Assembly (NCBI GenBank): GCA_035529395.1
Contig: DATKWT010000045.1
Location: 1-46,051 of the forward strand
From: Dehalococcoidales bacterium
GTDB taxonomy: Bacteria > Chloroflexota > Dehalococcoidia > Dehalococcoidales > Fen-1064
Reading direction: 5' to 3'
Length of the DNA stretch: 46,051 bases
Part shown: one piece after another, positions 23,549-32,737 of the stretch
Position numbering within the stretch: the stretch's first letter is position 1
How the letters are laid out: every line of letters starts with the position of its first letter
Program-made: the position numbers and the translations under genes
Notes under the pieces: generated by a model
Told to the model about the DNA's origin: nothing
The model's database searches: none
The model's input: the letters and a program-made list of their open reading frames with translations, nothing else

Positions 23549-24793
23549 TTAATCCCTGGTGCCCCTCAGGAAGAGCGAGCAGACCACGGATACAGCGACC
23601 ACCGCGGCTCCGGCAGCAGTGAAGCTGGTATGGAAGCCAAACCGCTCAATGAGGTAACCCATAACCGGAGCGAGCAGGCCACCGGCCTCCATACCGGCAA
23701 AGTAGTAGACTCCCAGTATCGTCGAACGCCGGCGCTCCGGTGTGTTGGCGATGATGAAGGACTCCGTTGCCGGCATTCGGACATACATTGTGGCACCTAT
23801 CACCAGCAACAGGGCACCCAGACCGACACCAAACGATGCCAGGTTCATCAAATAAATCAGTGGGCCGGTAACCAGAGATACTACCAGCACCACTCGTACT
23901 TTACCGAGACGGTCTGAGAGGTAACCTCCCAGGGGGCTTGCCCACAGCCCGGCCGAGTAGATAATGGCCAGGTAGGTCGCTGCTGCTCCCTCACTCACAC
24001 CATGCCGGTCTACCATGAAGAGGGGTACAAACGTGACTACGGAGAAGGCTACCGCCTGGGTGAATACCGTCAGGACCATAAATGTCACCAGGTGGCGCCA
24101 CCGGTTCGGCAGGTCTGGTTGTTCGCTGCCTTCTTCAACGACATCATCTTGAAGAACGGGGTCCCTGATACGCCGTCCAAGGAGCACGAAAAACACGACC
24201 CCGAATATTGCCGTGGGAATGGCCAGACCAAGGAAGGAACCTCGCCAACCCCAGGCGGAGGCGATACCGGCGGCAATCAGCGGTGCCAGAAAGAAACTCC
24301 CGCTGCCCCCCACCAGATGAAATCCGAGGGCACTGCCTCGGTTTTCCGGCTTCACCGACGCCGAAATCAGGGGTGAGGCTGATGGGTGGTAACCACCGCC
24401 GGCAATACCCATCAGTACCAGGAATACAATCATCATGACAAAGGTCTGGGAAAGCCCTACCAGGACCCCTCCTACCGCCACCCCGCAGATACCTATGGTA
24501 AGCATTATACGGGCACCTATACGGTCGGCAAGCCATCCGGCAGGTAGCTGCCCGATTCCATAGGCAAGGCTGAAGGCCGAAACTACCAGTCCGGCCTGGG
24601 TATAGCTCAGGCCAAAATCATCACGGATAAAGGGGAGCATCGGTACCGGCAGTGCCGTTAGCAGGTGGTGGGCAAAGTGTGCCAACACAAAGAGAGGTAC
24701 CAGCCCTGAGAAAAACGTGCGCATCCTGGTTTTGAAAATAGCGGTATCCTTTCGAGGTATGTCCTTCGCGCCGGAGAAAACACGCTGTGACAT
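23549..24793 (-). CDS. MFS transporter
   Basis: This 414-residue protein has about 12 hydrophobic segments and the MFS loop 2-3 motif GWLADRIGAR, with its half-repeat GGYLSDRLGKVR in the second half. The segment PMLPFIRDDFGLSYTQAGLV resembles sugar/phthalate-type MFS permeases. The first 23 residues are hydrophilic, and Met24 is an alternative start; no strong ribosome site supports either. It is divergent from the second MFS gene and may be cotranscribed with the CocE-like hydrolase, which could act on its cargo. Confidence 0.92.
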   Translation of the reverse strand: MSQRVFSGAKDIPRKDTAIFKTRMRTFFSGLVPLFVLAHFAHHLLTALPVPMLPFIRDDFGLSYTQAGLVVSAFSLAYGIGQLPAGWLADRIGARIMLTIGICGVAVGGVLVGLSQTFVMMIVFLVLMGIAGGGYHPSASPLISASVKPENRGSALGFHLVGGSGSFFLAPLIAAGIASAWGWRGSFLGLAIPTAIFGVVFFVLLGRRIRDPVLQDDVVEEGSEQPDLPNRWRHLVTFMVLTVFTQAVAFSVVTFVPLFMVDRHGVSEGAAATYLAIIYSAGLWASPLGGYLSDRLGKVRVVLVVSLVTGPLIYLMNLASFGVGLGALLLVIGATMYVRMPATESFIIANTPERRRSTILGVYYFAGMEAGGLLAPVMGYLIERFGFHTSFTAAGAAVVAVSVVCSLFLRGTRD

Positions 24794-24882
24794 TGGTTGG
24801 TCAGCACCGACGCGCCCTCATTGTACGTCATTTCCGCAGGTCTCAACAATAGCGTTCCGGGTGTATAAACAGGATACTTATG

Positions 24883-24912
24883 TTGACCTACGTCACTACT
24901 GGTCGGTATACT
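24883..24912 (+). promoter_or_regulatory. Promoter of the OFA-type MFS gene
   Basis: TTGACC (24883-24888) and TATACT (24907-24912) are separated by 18 nt, each 5 of 6 to consensus. The leader to the ATG at 25025 would be about 105 nt. Confidence 0.6.
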
Positions 24913-25024
24913 GTAGACACTGCTTGCCAGTGAGCTATTCATACCTCTCCGGCTGGAACACCCAGCCTCCCGGCTCGCGGTCGCTGACACCCGTACCCTG
25001 TGATGGAGCACCCGGATTCGTTAT

Positions 25025-26374
25025 ATGGTTGTTGCTGAAGAAGATTTGCTGAGCAGAATCAAGAATTTCAGACTCCGCAAGGTGTACTTCGGGTGGTGGA
25101 CGGTACTTACCGGCGGCCTCATCGCCCTCTGGGGACACGGCTTTCACACTTATGGGTTCTCCGCTCTTTTCAAACCCATTTCTTCCGAGCTTGGTTTTAG
25201 CCGTACCGTGACGTCTGTCGCCGCCAGTATCGGCCGGTTTGAAGGCGGTATCGAGGCTCCCATAACAGGCTGGATTACCGACAGGTTCGGCCCTAGATGG
25301 ATTGTAATTCTCGGTATCTTCTGCATATCTCTGGGCCTTATCCTGATGAAGTACGTCAACTCCCTGACAACCTTCTACATCTTCTGGGGAGTGTTGCTCG
25401 GGACGGGTACCAACATCGCACTGACTTTGCCGATGGATACCGCAATATCGAACTGGTTCATCAAGAAGCGCGGCCTGGCACTGAGCATCAAGTGGGTATT
25501 CTCCGGACTTTCCGGCGTGCTGGTGATGCCGCTCGTTACCTGGTTGATAACTGTTCAGGGTTGGCGTGATACCTGCTTCATTGGCGGACTGGTAATGGGG
25601 ATTATCGGTCTACCCCTCGCCTGGTTCTTCCTGAAACAGCACCGACCGGAATACTACGGCCTATTGCCCGATGGTGCCCAGCCTGATGAGCAATCCTTAG
25701 ATGCGGAGCAGATGATGCAGAAGGGTGTCGAATATGCCGCTGAAACTGGAGAGACAGAGTTCACCGTTCGGCAGGCCATGAAGACCCCCTCTTACTGGCT
25801 GTTGATATTAACGCAGATGTTCCACAGCCTTGTCATGCCGGTGATGAGTATCCATTGTATCCCTTTTCTTACCGATAGGGGAATCGACCCCGTCCAGGCT
25901 GCCGGCATGATGGCAATCTGGGTCACAGCGAGCATTCCAGCCAGGTTTCTCGGCGGACTTATTGCCGACAGGGTCAGTGTCAACCGCCTTCGCTTCATCA
26001 TAGGTGGGTCGTATCTTCTGCAAGCCATCGGTGTGGCCATTTTCCTGCAGAACCCGACGACTACTACGATCTATGTCTGGTTTGTTCTCTACGGTATCGG
26101 ACAGGGCATCCCAATGACGGTAAACCCCGTGATGAGAGCACGCTACTTTGGGAGGAAGAGCTTCGGTTCCATAGCGGGATTTTCCCGGATGTTCATGACA
26201 CCTGTGGGCGTTATTGGTCCGGTTTATGCCGGCTGGATATATGACACTACCGGCAGTTACATGAACGCCTTCATACAGTTCGCTATAATGCTGGCCGCCT
26301 CTGCCTTGCTCTCGACATTAATAGTACCACCGAAGCCACCCGACAGGATTCACGACGTGCGCAACATTATGTAA
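25025..26374 (+). CDS. MFS transporter, OFA (oxalate/formate antiporter)-like
   Basis: This 449-residue protein has 12 predicted hydrophobic segments. The start of the membrane part (YFGWWTVLTGGLIALWGHG) and SALFKPISSELGFSRT followed by GWITDRFGPR resemble OFA and monocarboxylate-type MFS carriers, which move small organic acids. A hydrophilic central loop (about 205-245) separates the two halves. The ATG lacks a clear ribosome site. The ferredoxin and Cys-protein genes follow on the same strand after 176 bp, so a shared acid-metabolism role is conceivable. Confidence 0.9.
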   Translation: MVVAEEDLLSRIKNFRLRKVYFGWWTVLTGGLIALWGHGFHTYGFSALFKPISSELGFSRTVTSVAASIGRFEGGIEAPITGWITDRFGPRWIVILGIFCISLGLILMKYVNSLTTFYIFWGVLLGTGTNIALTLPMDTAISNWFIKKRGLALSIKWVFSGLSGVLVMPLVTWLITVQGWRDTCFIGGLVMGIIGLPLAWFFLKQHRPEYYGLLPDGAQPDEQSLDAEQMMQKGVEYAAETGETEFTVRQAMKTPSYWLLILTQMFHSLVMPVMSIHCIPFLTDRGIDPVQAAGMMAIWVTASIPARFLGGLIADRVSVNRLRFIIGGSYLLQAIGVAIFLQNPTTTTIYVWFVLYGIGQGIPMTVNPVMRARYFGRKSFGSIAGFSRMFMTPVGVIGPVYAGWIYDTTGSYMNAFIQFAIMLAASALLSTLIVPPKPPDRIHDVRNIM

Positions 26375-26451
26375 TATGCACCGGATGGTACTACAGAGAA
26401 GCCGGACGGAAACTACCCCGTTCAAATCAAGCTGATATATATTGGTCTCTG

Positions 26452-26480
26452 TTGACAAAGCCAGCCCCACCACCTAAAGT
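26452..26480 (+). promoter_or_regulatory. Candidate promoter for the ferredoxin/Cys-protein pair
   Basis: TTGACA (26452-26457) and TAAAGT (26475-26480) are separated by 17 nt. The -35 is perfect and the -10 matches at 4 of 6. The leader to the ATG at 26551 would be about 65 nt. Confidence 0.5.
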
Positions 26481-26550
26481 GTCCCGGTGCTGGTCTTGAT
26501 ATCAGTCGATGCCGGTCAGCGCATGAGCCAATACCCGAGAGAGGAGAGCT

Positions 26551-27270
26551 ATGAAAGTAGATGAGGACAAGTGTACCGGCTGTCTCGAGTGTGTTGATTT
26601 CTGTCCGGTAGAGGCCATTAAGGAAGCCGATGTCGGTGGTACGGTGTATATTGACCAGGACGAGTGCGTGGAGTGTGGGGTCTGTCTGAGAGTGGGATGC
26701 TGCGAGTACGAGGCACTCTGGCAACCGGAGTTGGAATGGCCCCGAATCCTGAGGGCGCAGTTCAGCAATCCCGGCGTAGTCCACCCCAACACCGCCATCT
26801 ACGGACGGGGCACCGACGAGTCCAAGACCAACGACGTAACCGGTCGCTACCCCCGGGGGGGTATCGGTATCGCCGCCGAGTTGGGCCGACCCGGCATCGG
26901 TACACGGCTGAGAGATGTCGAGACAGTAGCACGGGCAATACTCCCCCTGGGTGTGGAGTTCGAGAAAGACAACCCCACCTATTACCTCTTCGAGGACCTT
27001 GAGCAGGTCAGAATGCGGCCTGATGTCCTCGATGAACGAGTGCTTTCCGCTATCCTGGAGTTCAAGACCACCCGGGAAAAAGCCCCGGAAGTCCTGAAGA
27101 CTCTTCACAGGGTCGCCGGAGAGGTAGACACCGCCATCAGTATCAATATCGGCTCCAAGCTCGAACCGGACGGCACCCTGCCCGCAGAGAAAGCAGCCAT
27201 AGAGGCTGGTTTTCAACTCCGTCCCAACGGCAAGAGCAACCTGGGACTGGGACGACCTCTGGTCGAGTGA
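26551..27270 (+). CDS. Ferredoxin-domain protein of unknown function
   Basis: This 239-residue protein starts with a regular 4Fe-4S motif (Cys8, 11, 14, 18 in CTGCLECVDFCP). A second, irregular cluster follows (Cys39, 42, 45, then Cys50 and Cys51 without the usual CP). The remaining 180 residues have no domain I can name; they include GRGTDESKTNDVTGRY, GRPGIGTRLRDVE and a C-terminal NLGLGRPL. I recall similar proteins in anaerobes but no assigned function. The regular start suggests electron transfer to or from the C-terminal part. GAGGAG precedes the ATG. The partner gene starts 16 bp after the stop. Confidence 0.85.
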   Translation: MKVDEDKCTGCLECVDFCPVEAIKEADVGGTVYIDQDECVECGVCLRVGCCEYEALWQPELEWPRILRAQFSNPGVVHPNTAIYGRGTDESKTNDVTGRYPRGGIGIAAELGRPGIGTRLRDVETVARAILPLGVEFEKDNPTYYLFEDLEQVRMRPDVLDERVLSAILEFKTTREKAPEVLKTLHRVAGEVDTAISINIGSKLEPDGTLPAEKAAIEAGFQLRPNGKSNLGLGRPLVE

Positions 27271-27286
27271 TAGCAGGAGGAAAGCA

Positions 27287-27922
27287 GTGACACACACGAA
27301 CCACCGTCAGGGTACCATAGAGAGTTTAAGCAAGGACTACGTGGTCTTTATCTATCCGGCAAACGGTATCAACGACGAGGGTGCCGGGCCAAAGGTAGAG
27401 CAGTTCCTGCAAATGGCGTACCGGCACGGCATGGTCAATGCGGGACCGGCGCGCACCGGGGACAGATTCATGGTGGACCCTGAGCGTGTGGTCAACAGGC
27501 CCGGGCGGGCAGGCAGCGCTTACGCCGTTTTCGATGATAAGGAGAGGGTGGTCACCTTCGTGAAGGACGTCATTAAGGCGGACTTCGGGATATCAATAAT
27601 CGTCAGCGGGCTCTTTGACGAGGTCGACGATATCTGTGAGCAGGCAGGCATCAAGCGCCACACTGCGCAATGCTCTCTGGGCATCTGGGGACAGGTAGAC
27701 AAGCTGCCCGCGGAGGCCATTCTGGATATTGCCACCATGTGCGGGCATGGCATGATTTCCTTTAACCTGGTGAAGCGGATGGCCGGCGAGGTCAGTAAAG
27801 GCCATACCTCTCTCGAAGAAGCCAGCCGCATCCTGGCCAGGCCCTGCTCCTGCGGAATATTCAATCCGAAGCGCGCTCAAGAACTCCTCAAGCAGATTAT
27901 CGATAGCGGTACTATCGAGTAG
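27287..27922 (+). CDS. Conserved Cys-containing protein of unknown function
   Basis: This 211-residue soluble protein starts with GTG after AGGAGGAAA. The N-terminal half (VFIYPANGINDEGAGPKVEQFL) has no Cys motif; the second half carries AQCSLGIWGQV, MCGHGMISFN and PCSCGIFNPKRAQELL. These Cys residues could bind a metal or Fe-S cluster. I do not recognise the family. The 16-bp spacing to the ferredoxin gene indicates one transcript, and the two probably act in one redox step. The product has no membrane segment or signal peptide. Confidence 0.8.
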   Translation: MTHTNHRQGTIESLSKDYVVFIYPANGINDEGAGPKVEQFLQMAYRHGMVNAGPARTGDRFMVDPERVVNRPGRAGSAYAVFDDKERVVTFVKDVIKADFGISIIVSGLFDEVDDICEQAGIKRHTAQCSLGIWGQVDKLPAEAILDIATMCGHGMISFNLVKRMAGEVSKGHTSLEEASRILARPCSCGIFNPKRAQELLKQIIDSGTIE

Positions 27923-28166
27923 GGGTCAACCAATGAGGGCCGGTATGAATCATCGACGTCTGCTCAACAACTCCGTAGCCACCAAGTGGACGTACTACGG
28001 CACGTGCCCGGTATTCGACTGAAGCGATAATATACTCCTTGCCAACCGATGCCTTCCACCGGCACCGGGTTCATATTTCTCACCGGCAGGAGTAGAATAT
28101 ATCCATAGCACGATATCCGGCGGTGGATGTCCGCTCCTGCATCAAACGCTGGTTACGGAGACAGAC

Positions 28167-31100
28167 GTGAGCACTCTTTCTCGTTTCCACCCGATTATCA
28201 CCCGGTGGTTCCTGGAGGAGGTCGGGCAGCCGACCGAGGTACAGGAAGATAGCTGGCAGAGGATTTCCGGTGGTGAGCACGTCCTCATTACGGCGCCAAC
28301 CGGAAGCGGTAAAACGCTGGCCGCATTCCTCTGGGCAATTAACCAACTGGTGACCGGACAGTTTACCACCGGGCACACCAGTGTCCTGTACGTATCTCCC
28401 CTGAAAGCGCTCAACAATGACATCCAGCGAAACTTACTCGGGCCACTCGACGAACTTAGAAATTCCTTCCGGAAGTCGGAGATACCTTTCCCTGATATCC
28501 GCGTTCTGACCCGCAGCGGCGATACACCGCAGTCGGAACGGCACCAGATGCAGCGCCACCCGCCGGAAATCCTCATCACTACCCCGGAGAGTCTAAACCT
28601 CTTGCTCAGTTCCAATGGTGGCCGTTCAATCCTGAGGGGTCTTGCCACGGTAATCCTCGACGAAGTCCACGCCGTGTTCGGAAACAAGCGGGGCGTGCAC
28701 CTGATGACGGCCGTGGAGCGACTCGTCCCGCTCAATGACGAATTCCAGCGTATTGCCCTATCGGCGACCATCCGCCCCCTGGAGACCGTGGCTGAGTTTA
28801 TCGGCGGGTTCCGGGTCGAAGGGGACGCACATTCTCCACTTCACACACCACGGACTGTCTCCATCGTGCGCTCCGATACAACGAAACAGTACGACATTCG
28901 AGTGCGGTTCCCCGAAGAGGCGGTAGACCGTCAGGTACAGGATTCCATCTGGGAGCCGCTGGCGGAACAGTTCAAGGAAATTATCGGTAGAAACCGCTCG
29001 ACGCTCCTATTCGCCAACGGCAGGAGGCTATGCGAAAAACTGGCGCTGATGCTCAATGAGGGGGAAGAGGCACCGATAGCATACGTGCACCACGGCTCCC
29101 TTTCCCGCGAGATACGCGCCGAAGTCGAGCGTAAGCTGAGAGAGGGTGAACTGCGAGCAGTGGTGGCAACCAACTCACTGGAGCTGGGTATCGATATCGG
29201 TTCGCTGGACGAGGTGATACTGGTACAATCGCCTCCCTCGGTCTCATCGGCAATTCAGCGTGTCGGCCGGGCCGGCCACCAGGTGGGTGAGGTCTGCCGG
29301 GGCGAGATATTCCCCACGCACCCTCAGGACCTGCTGGAAGCAGCGGTGCTCGCCTTGGCCATACCGGAACATGACATGGAACTCACCGGGCCTGTCCTGT
29401 GTCCTCTTGACGTGCTGGCACAGGTCATCGTCTCCATGGCAGGCATCGAGAAGTGGGACATCGATGAACTCTACATACAGGTTACCGCCAGCTACCCCTA
29501 CCGGCACCTGAGCCGGGAGCAGTTCGACCTCGTCCTGAACATGCTGGCCGGACGCTACGCCGATGCCCGGATACGTGAACTGAAACCACGTATTTCCATT
29601 GACCGGCTCGACAACAGTGTGGTCGCCCGGAAAGGAGCTCTGCTGACACTGTACACCTCGGGCGGCGTGATACCAGACCGCGGCTATTTCCACCTCCGCC
29701 ACCAGGAGACCGGCGCCCTCATCGGGGAGCTTGATGAGGAGTTTGTCTGGGAAGCATCGACCGGCCAGACATTTGCCCTGGGCACGCAGAACTGGAGAAT
29801 CGACCGCGTCACGCATAATGACGTCTTCGTGCTTCCCGGCAACCCCAGGATAATGGCAACACCGTTCTGGAGGGGCGAGGAGAACTACCGCGACTTCCAC
29901 TTCTCAGAGCGTATCGGCCAGTTCCTGGAAACTGCCAACAACAGTCTCGATGATGCTGCCTTTATCGATACGCTGCAACGTGACCACCGCATGGATTCCA
30001 CTGCATCGGAGCAACTGGTTGCCTTCCTGAAGCGCCAGAAGGAGAGGACGGGCTGTGACCTTCCCCACCGACACCATATCGTAGTGGAGTCTGTCAGCAC
30101 GGGGCCGGGTGGGGTGCCGGGGAACCAGCTCATACTGCATACCACCTGGGGTGGCCGGGTCAACCGTCCGTTTGCAATGGCGCTGGATGCTGCCTGGGAT
30201 ACCCGCTATGGTCAGCGACTGGAGATGTATACCGGCAACGATTGCATTGTGCTCCAGTTACCACATGATGTCGGTGGCGATGAGGTGCTCTCGCTGGTAT
30301 CGAGCGCAACCGTCGAGCAACTGCTCAGGAAGCGACTGGAAGGCTCCGGGTTCTTCGGGGCCAGATTCCGCGAGTGCGCCGGGCGGTCATTGCTCCTGAC
30401 GCGCGGCAAAATCGGCCAGAGAATGCCACTCTGGATGAACCGTATGCGCTCACAGAAGCTGCTCGATTCCGTTGTACGGTATGATGATTTCCCCATCCTG
30501 CTCGAAGCCTGGCGTACCTGCTTACAGGACGAATTCGACATGGAGAGTCTGCGGCAGGTGCTGGCAGAGCTTGAGTCAGGAGCAATTCAATGGTCGGAGG
30601 CGCATACTCTCTACCCGAGCCCGATGGCACAGAATGTCTCCTGGCGGCAGACCAACCAGTACGTCTACATGACCGACGAACCGACAGCGGGAACGACTTC
30701 CCGGCTGCGCAGCGACCTGCTCAACCACGTAGTCTTCACTCCCGGAATCCGTCCCGGCGTTGCCCGCGAGCCGGTAGCGCAGTTCGAGATGAAACGACAG
30801 CGACTCGCCCCGGGGTATTCACCGGAGACACCGCGAGAACTGGTGGACTGGGTCAAGGAACGGCTGCTGATTCCGGTACCGGAATGGGAGCGCCTGTTAC
30901 AGGTAATGCACGACGACCACGATACTGATACCGATGAGTTGCTGGAGTCCCTCACCGAGAGGCTGGTACGAATCAGCCCACCGGCGGCTTCGGACGCACT
31001 GGTAACAGCCCTGGAAACACTGCCCGGAATCGCCCACGCCCTTTACGGAGAACAGAAGGTAGCAACAGGACCGCTTGTTGGCTCACATGCTGTACCGGCC

Positions 31101-32681
31101 GGCGGAGTTAGTATGGCCACCGGCATGATAGAAGACCTTGACGAAGTCCTGACCGAAGTACTGGGAGAGTGGTTCCAGTTCTACGGTCCGGTCACATATG
31201 ATTTCGTCCAGGCCACGCTCGGCATCGAGAAGCAACGCCTGTCCCTGGCCCTGGAAGACCTGATTGACTCCCAGAAGGTAATCATGGGACCGCTGGTGAC
31301 GGATAGCACCGATGAATGTATCTGCGATAGTGAGAACTTCGAGGTCCTGCTCAGGCTGGCTCGGGCAAGCGCCATCCCTGTCTTCGAACCACTGGATGTG
31401 GAGTGGCTGCCCCTCTTCCTGGCGCACCACCAGGGTGTTATCGACCCCGCTGATGATATCGAGGGCCTGTTCCGGTGCGTCGAACAGTTACTCTGCCTGC
31501 CGACACCGGCGGCTCTGTGGGAATCAGAAATCCTGCCGGCAAGACTGCACCCGTATTCCACCTCCTGGCTGGACAGCGCAATGCAGGAAGGCGACCTCCG
31601 CTGGGTGGGCAGTGAGAATCGTCGTGTAGCTTTCTGCTTTGAGCCTGACCTGGACCTGATGCAGGGAGACAGAGAGGATGCAACAGGCACGGAGGAGTCT
31701 CTGGACGAGGAATCCCGCCTGACCGACATATTCCCCAGGTCGGTAGGACGATACGATTTCTCGACACTGCGCGCGCTGTCCGGCTATCGCACCGACGAGT
31801 TGTCGAATGCGCTCTGGCAATCAGTGTGGCGAGGACGAGTCACCAATGATACTTTTGCGGCACTGCGTCGGGGAATCGAGAACCGCTTCAGAGTACCGAA
31901 GTTGACCGCTACTGCACCAGACCTCCGTCATCGCGGTCGACGGACCGGCGGCCGGGGCGGTTTCGCCAGGTGGAGAAGCTCTGTTCCCTTCGCGGGCAAC
32001 TGGTTCCGGCTTCCTGCTCCCGAACCGGATGAAGACCTCCTTGAGACCGAGGAGCGGATGAAGGACCGGGCAAGACTCCTGCTGGACCGGTATGGAATCC
32101 TCTTCCGTGAGTTACCGGAGAGAGAGATGCCTGTTTTTCATTGGAGAAATGTCTTCCGCGCCCTGCGGTTGATGGAGCTTTCCGGGGAAGTGCTCGCCGG
32201 CTACTTCTTCCACGGCATCCCCGGGCCGCAGTTCATCTCACACCAGGCTTTTCACCGTCTGCAGCGGAGACTGCCGGAAGATGCCGTCTACTGGATAAAC
32301 GCGACCGACCCGGCATCCCTGTGTGGGGTCCAACTTGAAGCGATCAGGGGGTCTCTACCCAGGCGCATTGCCGGCACACACCTTGTCTACCGGGGTACCA
32401 GGCTGGTAGCAATATCAGGGCGGAACGGCCGGACTCTAATCTTCAAGGTTCTGCCCGACGACCCGCACCTGCCGGAGTACCTGAGCCCGCTGCGCCACCT
32501 GCTGACACGACAGTTTCAGCCGGTACGCCGGATTACCATCGAGACCATCAACGACGAGGAAGCGGCGCGCAGCCCGTATATCGATGTACTCCGGACAGCC
32601 TTCGATGTTGCCATCGACTACAAGAACGTGATACTCTACCGGAAGGCGGGCCAGGTGCAGCAAGACGCAGAACAAGTTTAG
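28167..32681 (+). CDS. lhr: Lhr-type superfamily 2 helicase, full length
   Basis: This 1504-residue protein is near the length of E. coli Lhr (about 1540). Motif I is APTGSGKT, motif II is DEVH (LDEVHAVFGNKRG), motif III SATIR, then VATNSLELGIDIG and motif VI QRVGRAGHQ. A winged-helix and beta-sheet bundle follow the helicase core, and a long C-terminal Lhr-CTD region fills residues 900-1504. Lhr proteins are DNA-translocating helicases linked to DNA repair. The start is a GTG with GGAG 6 nt upstream. A peptidase gene follows in 56 bp. Confidence 0.95.
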   Translation: MSTLSRFHPIITRWFLEEVGQPTEVQEDSWQRISGGEHVLITAPTGSGKTLAAFLWAINQLVTGQFTTGHTSVLYVSPLKALNNDIQRNLLGPLDELRNSFRKSEIPFPDIRVLTRSGDTPQSERHQMQRHPPEILITTPESLNLLLSSNGGRSILRGLATVILDEVHAVFGNKRGVHLMTAVERLVPLNDEFQRIALSATIRPLETVAEFIGGFRVEGDAHSPLHTPRTVSIVRSDTTKQYDIRVRFPEEAVDRQVQDSIWEPLAEQFKEIIGRNRSTLLFANGRRLCEKLALMLNEGEEAPIAYVHHGSLSREIRAEVERKLREGELRAVVATNSLELGIDIGSLDEVILVQSPPSVSSAIQRVGRAGHQVGEVCRGEIFPTHPQDLLEAAVLALAIPEHDMELTGPVLCPLDVLAQVIVSMAGIEKWDIDELYIQVTASYPYRHLSREQFDLVLNMLAGRYADARIRELKPRISIDRLDNSVVARKGALLTLYTSGGVIPDRGYFHLRHQETGALIGELDEEFVWEASTGQTFALGTQNWRIDRVTHNDVFVLPGNPRIMATPFWRGEENYRDFHFSERIGQFLETANNSLDDAAFIDTLQRDHRMDSTASEQLVAFLKRQKERTGCDLPHRHHIVVESVSTGPGGVPGNQLILHTTWGGRVNRPFAMALDAAWDTRYGQRLEMYTGNDCIVLQLPHDVGGDEVLSLVSSATVEQLLRKRLEGSGFFGARFRECAGRSLLLTRGKIGQRMPLWMNRMRSQKLLDSVVRYDDFPILLEAWRTCLQDEFDMESLRQVLAELESGAIQWSEAHTLYPSPMAQNVSWRQTNQYVYMTDEPTAGTTSRLRSDLLNHVVFTPGIRPGVAREPVAQFEMKRQRLAPGYSPETPRELVDWVKERLLIPVPEWERLLQVMHDDHDTDTDELLESLTERLVRISPPAASDALVTALETLPGIAHALYGEQKVATGPLVGSHAVPAGGVSMATGMIEDLDEVLTEVLGEWFQFYGPVTYDFVQATLGIEKQRLSLALEDLIDSQKVIMGPLVTDSTDECICDSENFEVLLRLARASAIPVFEPLDVEWLPLFLAHHQGVIDPADDIEGLFRCVEQLLCLPTPAALWESEILPARLHPYSTSWLDSAMQEGDLRWVGSENRRVAFCFEPDLDLMQGDREDATGTEESLDEESRLTDIFPRSVGRYDFSTLRALSGYRTDELSNALWQSVWRGRVTNDTFAALRRGIENRFRVPKLTATAPDLRHRGRRTGGRGGFARWRSSVPFAGNWFRLPAPEPDEDLLETEERMKDRARLLLDRYGILFRELPEREMPVFHWRNVFRALRLMELSGEVLAGYFFHGIPGPQFISHQAFHRLQRRLPEDAVYWINATDPASLCGVQLEAIRGSLPRRIAGTHLVYRGTRLVAISGRNGRTLIFKVLPDDPHLPEYLSPLRHLLTRQFQPVRRITIETINDEEAARSPYIDVLRTAFDVAIDYKNVILYRKAGQVQQDAEQV

Positions 32682-32737
32682 ACACAGGACGTACAGGACT
32701 CTCCGGACCTTGATTTCCAGAATACAGGGGGATATCC

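Noticed and set aside
26422-27297. A 291-codon minus-strand open frame
   Set aside because: It is antisense to the ferredoxin gene, has no motif, and ends in the neighbouring intergenic region.
29244-29900. A 218-codon minus-strand open frame
   Set aside because: It lies wholly inside the Lhr helicase gene, whose motifs are continuous across the region.
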